Source of the DNA: Bacteroides faecis MAJ27
GTDB taxonomy: Bacteria; Bacteroidota; Bacteroidia; Bacteroidales; Bacteroidaceae
NCBI RefSeq assembly: GCF_900106755.1
Contig: NZ_FNNN01000002.1
Coordinates: 248,001 to 312,000 of the forward strand
Reading direction: 5' to 3'
Length of the DNA stretch: 64,000 nucleotides
Shown here: one piece after another, positions 1 to 8,735 of the stretch
Numbering within the stretch: position 1 is the stretch's first letter
Layout: every line of letters starts with the position of its first letter
The notes under the pieces: generated by a model
What the model saw: only the letters and a program-made list of their open reading frames with translations
The model's database searches: none
Told to the model about the DNA's origin: nothing
Made by a program: the position numbers and the translations under genes

Positions 1-507
1 ATCATCAAACTGCACTACTCCTGCATAGAGTTGTTCTCTAATACATCTGAAGAGTTCATTATGATACATAGGGGTTGTGTTATCATGGAGCATTACCACT
101 TTTACTCCTGATCCACTCGGTGAAAACCAAAGTGCATAGATATAAAGACGGTCTGCATTATCAATTAGGTTTCTTTTGAAATCCTCGGCATCAAAGTGGC
201 TTTGGAAATGGTCAAAATCCAGAACCAACACATTGGAATACTCCTTGAGATTTTCCGGATCATCATTTCGGTAATCAAATACACCCGAGGGAGCAATCAT
301 TGGTAACAACTTCTTCGCCTGCTTGTATTCTTCTTCTGTCGGCATAGATCTAAGTCTTACCGTTTGCTGGAACAGTTCCTGATCGTCTCTAATCATCCCC
401 AGGACATAATCAAGGTTATAGAATCTTTTACTCTTGGAATCATCTGCATTATTGTAGTAACTGACTGTTTTGTTAATCATCATATTTTGGATTTTTATTG
501 TTGTCAT
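1..507 (-). CDS. BT4734-like (VirE-type) primase/helicase N-terminal domain protein, partial
   Basis: The gene starts at base 507 and runs off the left edge, so only its first 169 codons are visible. They contain the hallmarks of the BT4734/BF3469 N-terminal domain: a hydrophobic strand ending in VLVLDFDHF, then the SPSGSGVKVV segment. This domain is usually fused to a DUF3987-type helicase and is thought to act as a primase-like replication module of mobile elements. The 46475-48922 protein has the same two motifs (MYDLDH, SISGRGLKV), so this window carries two members. Neighbours fit a replication role: a P-loop ATPase and direct repeats lie just to the right, on the same strand. Domain assignment is by recognition; the C-terminal part is unseen. 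Confidence 0.75.
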   Translation of the reverse strand, partial: MTTIKIQNMMINKTVSYYNNADDSKSKRFYNLDYVLGMIRDDQELFQQTVRLRSMPTEEEYKQAKKLLPMIAPSGVFDYRNDDPENLKEYSNVLVLDFDHFQSHFDAEDFKRNLIDNADRLYIYALWFSPSGSGVKVVMLHDNTTPMYHNELFRCIREQLYAGVVQFDD

Positions 508-608
508 TCTCTCTACACATAACCACTCTTTTTCATTGGAGGTGCTATGTTCAGTATTTATGGTAATAGACTGGAATAAAAGTAATGTGGATAAATAATT
601 GAATAAAC

Positions 609-720
609 AAGAGAGAGACCACTTCGTGCTCTTTCCTTAGTGATAGAGAAGGGAGAGATAAAATGTTTTAAGTTTTTCTCTGTATCACTCGGAGAGACAG
701 CGTAGCATGTCTTCTCTCTT
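609..720. repeat. Imperfect 112-base inverted repeat upstream of the partial primase gene
   Basis: AAGAGAGA at 609-616 pairs with TCTCTCTT at 713-720. GAC at 617-619 pairs with GTC at 709-711. An inner block at about 639-650 (AGTGATAGAGAA) pairs with TTCTCT and ATCACT at about 676-689 through a two-base bulge. The element lies in the untranslated region before the gene that starts at 507. It could be a leader structure, a terminator or a replication-associated hairpin; the sequence does not decide. Confidence 0.45.
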
Positions 721-777
721 TATACTATATCATTCACTTATTCTATCATTATTTATCTACCCCCTTTTTTTTTACTT

Positions 778-1028
778 CTTATATAATTTAACTAGTTTAT
801 CGAAAAATAGGGGGTAACTTACAATGTTATTCATTTCTATCTACCATTTCTATTTACCAACTATCTACTTACTTTTTTTTGATCCTTATATAATTTAACT
901 AGCCCATTGAAAAATAGGGGGTAACTTATAATGTTATTCATTTCTATCTATCATTTTTATTTATCAACCATCTACTTACTTTTTTTTACTCCTTATATAA
1001 TTTAACTAGCCCATCGAAAAAAAGTAAG
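778..1028. repeat. 107-bp direct repeats, two full copies plus a partial third
   Basis: The 18-mer CTTATATAATTTAACTAG begins at 778, 885 and 992, giving an exact 107-bp period. Each copy continues with a CCCATYGAAAAA-type segment, and the first two with GGGGGTAACTTA and a run of pyrimidine-rich sequence. The third copy breaks off after about 35 bases. The array fills the noncoding gap between the partial primase gene and the ATPase gene. Direct repeats next to replication-type genes resemble origin iterons, but 107 bp is long for that, and the role is inferred. Confidence 0.7.
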
Positions 1029-1089
1029 TAGCCCATTTACTGTTTATATCAGGTTACAATACAAATAAGTGACAAACTTGGCAACCTTC

Positions 1090-2799
1090 CTATTTTATCG
1101 TTACGAATATCTTTATTTTAGCCAGGATATCGGTTAGATTTTTATATCTGCTTCTTGCTCTTACGCATCTCTTTATCCCCAAAGCCTCCAGATAATCAAA
1201 ACTGACTTCTTTAGTGTATTCCCGATCCATACCGATAGCATTTCTCATATCCTCATCATCCATTGCCAATAGTACAATCTCATTTTTAAGATTACTGCGG
1301 ATATTCATGTTATCTAGCCTGTTTTTCCAGTCACATAATTCCCGGCTGTATGACGAACTGATTACCCTGTTCTCATTGAAGTACGCATACATCCTACCTA
1401 TGAAATCATACTTGAAGTCATCCGTATAATATACCGTATAAGTACCACCGTCGTGTTTTCTTATGCCTATTCTTGTGATTAGCTGACTGAAGAACCAGTC
1501 TTTCTGATTCTGTGTATCGGTAGTGGTTCCATAAGCCCGACGTATTCTGGCTGATTCTATATTGGGCAAGGTCCAGTCACCGCACATCACAATCTGGTCT
1601 ATATCCCGGTAATTATTGGTACTCTTGTTATCCGAAGAACCATAATAGGTAACAGTGAACAGTTCCTTGGGGACACCCTTAAGCAGTAAAGCCTCACTGA
1701 TCTGTTCTGCATATTCTGATTTACCCGGACCGTCATCACCCCCGTTGATATCCTTCCAGCATACGACCAGAGTAGGTTTGTTTATAAGCATGGCGATACG
1801 GCTGGTAAACTTGTCAAAACGTCGGGGATTGAGATTCCTTCTGAACAGTCCGAAGTCTATTTTCCGGAATTCAGTCACACAATTATATTTCCGGTCCACA
1901 TCAAGAAGCCTGAAGTTCCTGGAGTCCTTGAACAAAAGATCACCTGCACCTTCGAAGATCAGTACATGCGTATTTATGTACACTCCCGGAGGACACAGGT
2001 CAACGGGATAGAATGTGATGCCTGCCTTGTCACTGTCGGAGAGCATCCATGAATCATAATACTTCGGAATCAGGTTTAATGCCACGTCACGCTTAATACG
2101 GTTAATCCGGTAAGACTGGCTGAAAAGATCATTCCTGGTATTCCTGATGAAATGGTCGTAATAAATTTCGATTTCTTCCGGTGACATACAAATGATATTG
2201 CCCGTATCATCGGTTTTACTGAATACTCCCAGGATTGTTTTATCGAATTCCACGAAAGGTCTGATAAAGGTGGGAGTCTCGTCAAACAGGATATACCGTC
2301 TAAGATCCGGTCGTATCATTAGTTTCCTGAAATCTCCGTCAAATGAATCTACGGGTGACTTTGGACGGTAAATGAGGAAATAATTGATCAGGTCAGTCCA
2401 GAAACGTACATGTGTGATCAGGATGATCTTTTTCTCCATAAGGATCTCGGGATTGTCTCTGTATTGATTCAGAAAGGATGAACGTTCCTTATCACTGGAT
2501 ATGATCATAACATCACTTTCTCTCAATATATCACCATACCCCAATTCCCTGTTCACCAGGTTAGCCAGAATCCAGTCATACATCTTACCCAGTTCGTCAC
2601 GGGTATCGACACAATACAGAATCCCCGAGTTATATTTCTGGCGGATCAGGCTCTTGATTGACTCTGTTTTACCGCTACCACAACCTGAGGAAATGATATA
2701 GCCTCCGTTATCATCCGGGACATCGATTACGCCCGTACTGAGTTGCATCCTAAATCCATCACCAGTGATATGTGGGGTTATATTAAAAAGCTCTTTCAT
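1090..2799 (-). CDS. P-loop ATPase/helicase-like protein of a mobile element
   Basis: The 569-residue protein has a clear Walker A motif (GCGSGKT, residues 39-45) close to the N-terminus and a DEAD-like Walker B motif (LFDET, 171-175), in the order and spacing of superfamily 2 helicases. The arrangement is loosely reminiscent of origin-binding or DEAD-type helicases. I do not recognise a named family, and the C-terminal half shows no motif I can assign. Its start overlaps the stop of the preceding small gene by four bases, so the two are translationally coupled. Position between a primase-like gene and a small acidic protein suggests a replication or partition role (inference). Confidence 0.7.
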   Translation of the reverse strand: MKELFNITPHITGDGFRMQLSTGVIDVPDDNGGYIISSGCGSGKTESIKSLIRQKYNSGILYCVDTRDELGKMYDWILANLVNRELGYGDILRESDVMIISSDKERSSFLNQYRDNPEILMEKKIILITHVRFWTDLINYFLIYRPKSPVDSFDGDFRKLMIRPDLRRYILFDETPTFIRPFVEFDKTILGVFSKTDDTGNIICMSPEEIEIYYDHFIRNTRNDLFSQSYRINRIKRDVALNLIPKYYDSWMLSDSDKAGITFYPVDLCPPGVYINTHVLIFEGAGDLLFKDSRNFRLLDVDRKYNCVTEFRKIDFGLFRRNLNPRRFDKFTSRIAMLINKPTLVVCWKDINGGDDGPGKSEYAEQISEALLLKGVPKELFTVTYYGSSDNKSTNNYRDIDQIVMCGDWTLPNIESARIRRAYGTTTDTQNQKDWFFSQLITRIGIRKHDGGTYTVYYTDDFKYDFIGRMYAYFNENRVISSSYSRELCDWKNRLDNMNIRSNLKNEIVLLAMDDEDMRNAIGMDREYTKEVSFDYLEALGIKRCVRARSRYKNLTDILAKIKIFVTIK

Positions 2800-2996
2800 A
2801 CATCACCTCCTTCCTGTATATCATCTATGACAATCCATTCGTCATGATATCTTTCTATCAGGAAATTCAGATAAGACAGTACGTCTTCTTCATCAAAATA
2901 GCCTTCGTCAATATCCGGTGACATTTCTTCCCAAAGTTTGAAATCCTCTCTGATCTGTTCTATGAGTTCCGATTTCTTAATAACTATTGTATCCAT
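2796..2996 (-). CDS. Small acidic hypothetical protein
   Basis: This is a 66-residue, strongly acidic protein (many Asp and Glu, with an SPDIDEGYFDEED stretch) with no cysteines and no membrane segment. It is the first gene of a two-gene unit: its stop codon overlaps the start of the ATPase gene. I do not recognise a family. The tight coupling suggests it works with, or regulates, the ATPase, but nothing in the sequence shows how. Confidence 0.6.
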   Translation of the reverse strand: MDTIVIKKSELIEQIREDFKLWEEMSPDIDEGYFDEEDVLSYLNFLIERYHDEWIVIDDIQEGGDV

Positions 2997-3102
2997 TTGT
3001 GTATCTATTATTTTAGTGTTATGTATCCGCCCAGTTTATCATTGAAGGCAAGAATATCTTTTTAATGTGATTTTATGCATAATCGTTATTTTAAGATTAA
3101 TG

Positions 3103-3314
3103 GGGTAAGTCAGAGACAGAGAGCATACGATAGTAGAGAGTATGTAATACATAACCGGTAGGATAATGTAGATGTTATAAAATATACTACAAAAAATGTA
3201 CTTCTATTATAAAATGTACACGATTTGCAAACTTTTTTATAACACTTTATCTCCCTCCGGGGAGTTATGTATGTCACTTCACTACGTTCCTTTACTCTTA
3301 GCCTCCAGCTAACT
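3103..3314 (-). repeat. Inverted repeat copy R1 (pairs with 9824-10015)
   Basis: Read on the minus strand, this segment begins GTTAGCTGGAGGC, continues AAGAGTAAAGGAACG and ends in TCTGACTTACCC. The same order of motifs occurs on the plus strand at 9824-10015. The outer ends are nearly identical over about 35 bases each; the middle has diverged. It lies directly downstream of the small gene at 3330-3668. The nature of the element is unknown; see findings. Confidence 0.65.
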
Positions 3315-3329
3315 CCGGTTATACAAAAT

Positions 3330-3668
3330 TTATGGTTTATCTGTCGTTTTATCCGAACCACCCTTAGTCTTTTGCGAGTAGATATTCAGGGTTACTCCGA
3401 AAGTACGCAACAGGTATTTCTTTAATCCCAGGTAGGCTTCAATCTTTGGATAATCCCTTTCACATATTCCTCTGAATTCTTTTAGAGACACATTAATGAC
3501 CAAGCCTTCATGTAGATCATATTTCTCCTGTAACCTTTTGATATCCTCCCTGTATCTTCTAGGGATTCTCTGTGGAACTGTTTTTTCGTTAACATCAGGG
3601 CAGTTCGTAACCTGACGGTCGAGCATAGAGCTATCGTTCTTATCTGACAATATTATATTTGGTTTCAT
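3330..3668 (-). CDS. Hypothetical protein of a Bacteroides mobile element
   Basis: This 112-residue basic protein has a polar N-terminus, then a helical region rich in Lys, Arg and Glu (RRYREDIKRLQEKYDLHEG) and a tail rich in Lys and Thr. No signal peptide or membrane segment is visible. I do not recognise the family. Coding character is supported by amino-acid composition and an in-frame ATG. It stands alone, with repeat R1 just downstream and about 1.7 kb of gene-free DNA upstream. Confidence 0.55.
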   Translation of the reverse strand: MKPNIILSDKNDSSMLDRQVTNCPDVNEKTVPQRIPRRYREDIKRLQEKYDLHEGLVINVSLKEFRGICERDYPKIEAYLGLKKYLLRTFGVTLNIYSQKTKGGSDKTTDKP

Positions 3669-4089
3669 ACATATATCAAGCTTTCGAGGGATTTGAACGG
3701 CAAAACAGATATTTTTTTGAAGGAAAAGAAATGGTCAGGCTAACCCTGAATCTCTTTTTATCCGTCTGTCCCGGGAAGGTGTCCCAGAAAATATGTATAT
3801 TTTGGGATTTTATCTATGTGATGTAAATAATACGAAATAGATATTTGTATGTAATCTATTGATAATGTTTGTAACTATACAAATACTTACTATATCATGT
3901 CTGTAATTACGCTTATTCGCAAATGATAAAAAACATAATTTTGGAGGGTATTTTATATAAATTTCATGCCTAAAATACTGAAAAATGTGATATCCGGGAC
4001 AGTGGGATTGTTAGTTCTGGGACAAAGGGACAGTGAATAACTCAAGGAAAACTTAGGAATCTTCAGATAAATAAAATCTCTAGCTTGAA

Positions 4090-4121
4090 GTTGCCGATTA
4101 TTTATTTTCTGCGTAACTTTG
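4090..4121 (+). promoter_or_regulatory. Bacteroides-type promoter of sRNA candidate A
   Basis: GTTG at 4090-4093 and TAACTTTG at 4114-4121 are separated by 20 bases. That matches the Bacteroides consensus TTTG-N19-21-TAnnTTTG with one mismatch in the upstream box. Transcription would begin near 4128. Confidence 0.6.
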
Positions 4122-4127
4122 GGAAGT

Positions 4128-4232
4128 TTTTCATTCTATAATTAGAGTTGCGAAATTCCGAAATAGTAACATGTCAAATTTTGTTTTGTTAAGAAAGGAC
4201 TTCTATCTTAGCGGAGTATGGAGGTCCTTTTT
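4128..4232 (+). ncRNA. Small RNA candidate A
   Basis: A transcript of about 105 nt is predicted from the promoter at 4090-4121 to an intrinsic terminator. The terminator stem pairs AAGGACTTCT (4195-4204) with GGAGGTCCTT (4220-4229) and is followed by a T run. Near the 5' end, GAGTTgcgAAATTC forms a short hairpin. The same layout recurs at 4529-4628 with partly different bases that keep the pairing. No open reading frame longer than a few codons is shared by the two. A structured, noncoding product is inferred; it is not a family I recognise. Confidence 0.6.
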
Positions 4233-4398
4233 ATATTTATGGGGTGGTAGAATAATAAGAATTTGCCGGTATAATCCCTCAATAATTCAAATAGTCAATT
4301 GTGTAATGAAGCTGTTGTCCCGTCCCACCAGAGTTATTTTGATGGAGAATACAAAAAAATATTTTTTTGTTTTTATCAGGTGACATAGATGAGATTTT

Positions 4399-4443
4399 TT
4401 CTTTGTCCCACTTAATGCTGTCCCACTTAATGCTGTCCCACAT
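4399..4443. repeat. 15-bp tandem repeats with GTCCCAC core
   Basis: GTCCCACTTAATGCT occurs twice in tandem (4405 and 4420), followed by a third GTCCCAC at 4435. Isolated copies or inverted copies of the core lie elsewhere in 3.99-4.64 kb, around both sRNA candidates. They could be protein-binding boxes. Confidence 0.6.
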
Positions 4444-4490
4444 ACATTTCAATCATACAAACAAAATTTCTCAAAAATCTTGGTTATGAA

Positions 4491-4522
4491 TTTGACGGTT
4501 AATGATTTTCTGTTTAATTTTG
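4491..4522 (+). promoter_or_regulatory. Bacteroides-type promoter of sRNA candidate B
   Basis: TTTG at 4491-4494 and TAATTTTG at 4515-4522 with a 20-base spacer match the Bacteroides primary sigma factor consensus exactly. Transcription would begin near 4529. Confidence 0.7.
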
Positions 4523-4528
4523 TATAGT

Positions 4529-4628
4529 TTGATTTTTTAGGAGTTGTGAAACTCTCTCCAAGTAAATAGAATAGTTTAGAAAACTTGAAGGGCTTCTGCC
4601 TCAGAGGAGGGTTATGAAGTCCTTTTTT
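4529..4628 (+). ncRNA. Small RNA candidate B, paralogue of A
   Basis: The predicted RNA of about 100 nt has the same architecture as candidate A, 400 bases upstream. It has a 5' hairpin GAGTTgtgAAACTC and a terminator pairing AAGGGCTTC (4588-4596) with GAAGTCCTT (4616-4624), then six T residues. Comparing A and B, the stem bases change while pairing is kept through G-U or swapped pairs, which supports an RNA product. The promoter is a perfect consensus match. Targets are unknown. Confidence 0.65.
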
Positions 4629-5339
4629 CGTCCCACTTTAATTTTTCGTTTTTGTATTCTCTTAATCCAAAGAGTTTCGTATTTTTGCAATACTATTGTA
4701 CCATTATTTATTTGTTTAAACATATGTCGTATTCAAGTCTTTGTGAAAAGGCAATTATAATTATTAGACTAGTACTTTAAATGTCAAAGCGGTGTGAGTT
4801 TTCCCTGAAGAACTTTCATCGCTTTATTTATTATGCAAAGGTGAGTGATTAAAGATTACACCCCGAAATTACACAATCTCCTGATAATATGCAAATGATT
4901 ACTTGTCATATTTCAAAGTGTTGCTGATGATTGATGTGAACCGATGTTTTTGTTCTCCGTATTTCTTGTTTACTAAAAATATGTTTTTTACATTTGTATG
5001 TCGTTCTGTGGCATATGGGGGCATAGTCTTTCTCTTTCCCGTATGACCGGAAGCGTACTTTTATATCTTATATGAAGGTTTTTGATAAGACCGATTTCTT
5101 TGTGAAAAGAAGAAGTCTGTGTTGTTGTGAAGCGATGGGAGTCGGCGGATTCTTGTCGCTTTTATTTTTCTGTGATATGTATGGATTCTCTAGAAAATTC
5201 TGAATAAAATAGTTCCCAATCAATTATTTGAAGTAATTCTGGAAGACTTTTCTTAATGTCTTATACAAAGGACTTTGGGAGAATTACCCGTTTTTGAGGT
5301 AATGACTTGGCAACTGTGCCATCTGCAACGTTTTGCCCT

Positions 5340-5360
5340 GATTTGCTTTTCAAGCAAATC
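5340..5360. terminator. Short perfect hairpin downstream of the helicase operon
   Basis: GATTTGCTT pairs perfectly with AAGCAAATC across a three-base loop. A TTTT run follows on the plus strand only. It lies 65 bases beyond the helicase stop codon and could end transcription there, although the T run is on the wrong side for leftward transcripts. Confidence 0.35.
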
Positions 5361-5425
5361 TTTTCAGTCGCAAAGTTAGCAAAAATAATCCAATACCTAC
5401 AATGCGTGTCAAAGGAAAAATATGA

Positions 5426-8041
5426 CTATTGATTTAATTTGTTTAATCGCATTATGATTGAAGTTTGGCTTCTGCCCATTTTGGTTGCAATGTACTTAAT
5501 GCTTTTGCCCTCACTATGTAATTTCAATAGAAATTGGTCTGCTTTTCTCGTCCATCGCTTATTGGCGTTAGGATGTTTTTCATAGCTTTCCTCTGAGATT
5601 TTTTCGGGATGTAAAAACTCATCTACAAATACAGAGGGAAAACGCCTGTCATATAATACAAGTGTTTTCATTTTAGCCCTTGTTATTGCAACGTAGAATA
5701 ATCTACGTTCTTCTCCGAATGGGAATTGGTCACTTTTAGTAAGTACATAGCTGAGTACCGGGTCATCGCTTACAAGTGAGGGGAAACCGTAAGTGTCTTT
5801 ATTGCATTGCAGCAAAATCACATAATCTGCTTCAAGCCCTTTAGATTTGTGTACTGTCAAGAATTCGATTTTTCGTCCTCCTATCACATAATAGAACCTA
5901 TTACCCTCTTTAATGGATTGATACATAAATGATAGATAATAATCATCAAAAGAATAGCGTCCCAATAAGAACACGGATTTGTCTGATGGAATAGAAGCTA
6001 TCAGTTGTCTTATTGTGTTGCAATAATCACGTCTTTCGTATGGATGGAACTCTAATTCAGTTTTCATTTCAGAATTGAAAGAACGAATATTCTTTTGTAT
6101 TTGGGCTTTATTGCGTTGTATAAACTGAGATGATAAGGCAACCAAAGGCTCTCCAAATCTGTATGTAGTCTCAATTTTGTTTATCTCAGTTGCACCAAAG
6201 TATTCGGGAAATTGATTAAAAAGTGCCATATCACTTCCCGAAAAACGATATATGGATTGCCAATCATCACCTACGCAATACAGCTTTGCAGGATGATTTC
6301 CCTCTCGTAATACTTTTAAGAAATTATAACGGTCAACTGATATATCCTGAAACTCATCCACAATAATATAGTCATATTCAATAGGGTGTGAAGTACGACA
6401 TATTTCTGTGGCTTGAAGAATAGCATCTGTAAAATCTATTTGTTTACTCTCACTTAGCTTTTGTATATAACGCTCGTAAACAGGTTGAAATATATTCTTT
6501 ATAATAAAAGCACTTCGTTCATCATTGGCATTGTATACTTGTTTTAAAACCTCATTAAAAGATTTACAGCTTGACTTGACCAATGTGGCGAAAGTAACAA
6601 CAAGCCTTATGAATGCTTTTTCTTGTTTGCTGCCTTTGGGTAGGACTAAATCATATAACTCTTCATCTGTTTTTTCTTTAATGGGTACGCCTGCATTACT
6701 TAATAGCGTTCTAAGTTTATCCCTTATATCTGAATAATGGAAATTTGCACTTGATGTTACTAATAGCTGTGTTCCAAATTTCTCGTGAGCTGCTTTTTTC
6801 CAAGTTATCCCGTCATTATATTTTTGATTGGCTTCTTCGTATGTGATATTTTTATCTTTTGCAAACCAAGCAGGAACAAGACTATGGTCATCAATTCCAA
6901 AATGTTCCAAGTAGATGCGTTTAGTCTCTCCCTCTTTGTCAAAGTATATCGAAAAATCGGGACGATATTGAGAGTGCATTTCATCCGCCAATTGATGTTC
7001 ATACGCTTCTTCATATCTGAATTTCACACCAAGCGAAGACAGTACAAAACATATCTTTTGCTCCTGTTCACTCCTAACATATATTGTTTTGCCGTCCATG
7101 TCAGGGAACATCGCTTTCAGTTGTACGTTCTTTAACTCTGATAATTGCTCTCGTCTTTCACTCTTACGTTTTTCCCAATCGGCTTCGTTGGTCGAGTAGT
7201 CTATGAAATATTCTACAACGCTTTTCTTAAAGGCGGCGTCTTTTAACAGGTTATGATATATTTCGACAAATAAGGCATCTGTGTTATCACAAATAGATGG
7301 TTTTATACCAGTCTCTTTTCCGATTATATCAAGTGCTAATTTATGAAAGGTATAACCTTTTAATCCGTTTGTTTCCATTCTTTCAGTTAGTTCAGCAGCG
7401 GCTTTATTAGTATAGCTGATAAGCAATATTCTTTGAGGGGCAATACCTTTAATTTCCGTAAGATATTTGACTTTCCCCACAATAGATGAAGTCTTACCGC
7501 TACCTGCGCTACTAACAACAAGACAGTTATCTTCTTCCGAAACAATGGAACGCCTTTGTTGCTTATCTAATGGATATTTCAGACAATGGTCAAAAAACTC
7601 TTTATGTGTATCAAGTATATGATTTATAACTGTTTCATTATGTAGTTTGACAAGCCTATTGATGTTCCCAAAATCACGGATTAGTTTTGAAATTGTTTCA
7701 GATGGGGTAATATGGAATGCTTCAAGTTTCTTGGCAAGTGAATGTGCTTCTTGAGAATATGATTTATAATGATTTGTGAAGTCTATTTCTTGCGTTGCTG
7801 ATATTATCTTGCCATGAAATTTATTGCTTAGGTCAGTCGGAATATCAACAAATACAGCATCATTGAGTGCTGACAATCTTTCTTTAGCTTGCTCATAATT
7901 TGATTTATCTTTATATGAAAATATATGGCTTAATTTTTCAGAAAGTTCTTTGGACTTGTTTTTTAGGCGCGTTCGTACCATTGCTATCACAATAACCGAA
8001 ATAGCAATTATACAAATTATCAAAATAAACAATGGCTGCAT
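5426..8041 (-). CDS. Membrane-anchored UvrD/Rep-like (superfamily 1) DNA helicase
   Basis: The 871-residue protein carries the SF1A helicase motifs in order: AGSGKT (179-184), the TNKAAAELTERM segment (motif Ia), DEFQD (562-566), GDDWQSIYRF (591-600), HKSKGLE (731-737) and VAITRAK (784-790). An N-terminal hydrophobic helix (residues 3-22) followed by Arg and Lys predicts an inner-membrane anchor with the helicase in the cytoplasm. Between the first helicase blocks, residues 330-445 hold RPDF (360-363) and LEHFG (378-382), resembling a degenerate PD-(D/E)xK nuclease fold. The C-terminus (829-870) looks like a helix-turn-helix. It is the last gene of an operon after two envelope-protein genes, with a 15-base gap. 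A role in DNA uptake, transfer or defence is inference. Confidence 0.85.
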   Translation of the reverse strand: MQPLFILIICIIAISVIVIAMVRTRLKNKSKELSEKLSHIFSYKDKSNYEQAKERLSALNDAVFVDIPTDLSNKFHGKIISATQEIDFTNHYKSYSQEAHSLAKKLEAFHITPSETISKLIRDFGNINRLVKLHNETVINHILDTHKEFFDHCLKYPLDKQQRRSIVSEEDNCLVVSSAGSGKTSSIVGKVKYLTEIKGIAPQRILLISYTNKAAAELTERMETNGLKGYTFHKLALDIIGKETGIKPSICDNTDALFVEIYHNLLKDAAFKKSVVEYFIDYSTNEADWEKRKSERREQLSELKNVQLKAMFPDMDGKTIYVRSEQEQKICFVLSSLGVKFRYEEAYEHQLADEMHSQYRPDFSIYFDKEGETKRIYLEHFGIDDHSLVPAWFAKDKNITYEEANQKYNDGITWKKAAHEKFGTQLLVTSSANFHYSDIRDKLRTLLSNAGVPIKEKTDEELYDLVLPKGSKQEKAFIRLVVTFATLVKSSCKSFNEVLKQVYNANDERSAFIIKNIFQPVYERYIQKLSESKQIDFTDAILQATEICRTSHPIEYDYIIVDEFQDISVDRYNFLKVLREGNHPAKLYCVGDDWQSIYRFSGSDMALFNQFPEYFGATEINKIETTYRFGEPLVALSSQFIQRNKAQIQKNIRSFNSEMKTELEFHPYERRDYCNTIRQLIASIPSDKSVFLLGRYSFDDYYLSFMYQSIKEGNRFYYVIGGRKIEFLTVHKSKGLEADYVILLQCNKDTYGFPSLVSDDPVLSYVLTKSDQFPFGEERRLFYVAITRAKMKTLVLYDRRFPSVFVDEFLHPEKISEESYEKHPNANKRWTRKADQFLLKLHSEGKSIKYIATKMGRSQTSIIMRLNKLNQ

Positions 8042-8056
8042 ATTAAGAAGTAATAT

Positions 8057-8716
8057 TTATCTGAATCTTTCAATCCATCTATAATCATCCCCTTTGGTAC
8101 TCCACTGAAATTTCCACATATCACCTGTATTATCGTTTATAAGATAGTATTGATACATACTTGTCAGTGGCTGAATAGAGAATATACACCTTTCGTTATT
8201 TTCTACTAATTCGTATTTATTGATAGGAATACAAAATAGGTTGTCTAAATCTTGTGTGCTATATTGGACTTGCCATAGTCGCCCATTATATGAGTCCAAC
8301 AATATAAATGTCCACATATTTTGAGTAGCAAACATCTGAAATCTATTAGCCCAATTTGAAGATTTTTCAGGATATGCAAGAGAAAACATATTGATAGGTG
8401 CAGTAAACATATAGTCTTCACCCTTGACACTAAACTGAACTTGCCAATTCTTACCTATATATGTATCAAGCATTATGAAAGTCCACATATTCTGTGTTTC
8501 ATAAAGGCGAAATCGCCCTTCTCTATCTCCTAAAACTTCTCTTGCACTACAAATTTCCCAAGACTGACCATCATCTTGAATTTGTTGAACTTCACCTGTC
8601 ATCGTGTTTAAACGAAGTTGATTATGGTAGTTTTGAGTCTTATACATCTTATATATTTGAGCATACGATGTAGAAGCGATAACCATAAAAGCAAGTAATA
8701 CAAAAAGCTTTTTCAT
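8057..8716 (-). CDS. Secreted protein with four aromatic repeats
   Basis: The 219-residue protein has a signal peptide (MKKLFVLLAFMVIASTSYAQ) with a likely cleavage after SYA. The mature part is four copies of a unit of about 45 residues. The central two are clearest: RFxxYxTQNMWTFIMLDTY, then G-x-x-WQVQ(F/Y)S, D-x-x-F-x-x-PIN. The regular Trp/aromatic pattern suggests a repeated beta-sheet or propeller-like fold. I do not recognise a named family. It lies between the lipoprotein gene (19-base gap) and the membrane-anchored helicase gene, so the three are probably cotranscribed. Confidence 0.75.
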   Translation of the reverse strand: MKKLFVLLAFMVIASTSYAQIYKMYKTQNYHNQLRLNTMTGEVQQIQDDGQSWEICSAREVLGDREGRFRLYETQNMWTFIMLDTYIGKNWQVQFSVKGEDYMFTAPINMFSLAYPEKSSNWANRFQMFATQNMWTFILLDSYNGRLWQVQYSTQDLDNLFCIPINKYELVENNERCIFSIQPLTSMYQYYLINDNTGDMWKFQWSTKGDDYRWIERFR

Positions 8717-8735
8717 AATCTGTCGTATTATTGGG

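Larger units (their letters stand above)
3669..5425. other. Gene-free stretch holding two sRNA candidates and GTCCCAC boxes
   Basis: No convincing protein-coding gene is present on either strand for about 1.75 kb. Besides the two small-RNA candidates annotated separately, the recognisable content is a set of GGGAC/GTCCC boxes (3996, 4019, 4028, 4317, 4322, 4405, 4420, 4435 and 4630) and a short perfect hairpin at 5340-5360. Base composition is AT-rich. The region from about 4650 to 5330 shows nothing I can name. Confidence 0.6.

Noticed and set aside
3110..3361. 83-codon frame on the minus strand
   Set aside because: It overlaps inverted repeat R1 and the end of another gene, and its composition is not protein-like.
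4171..4383. 70-codon frame on the plus strand
   Set aside because: It overlaps sRNA candidate A and runs through its terminator; no match in candidate B.
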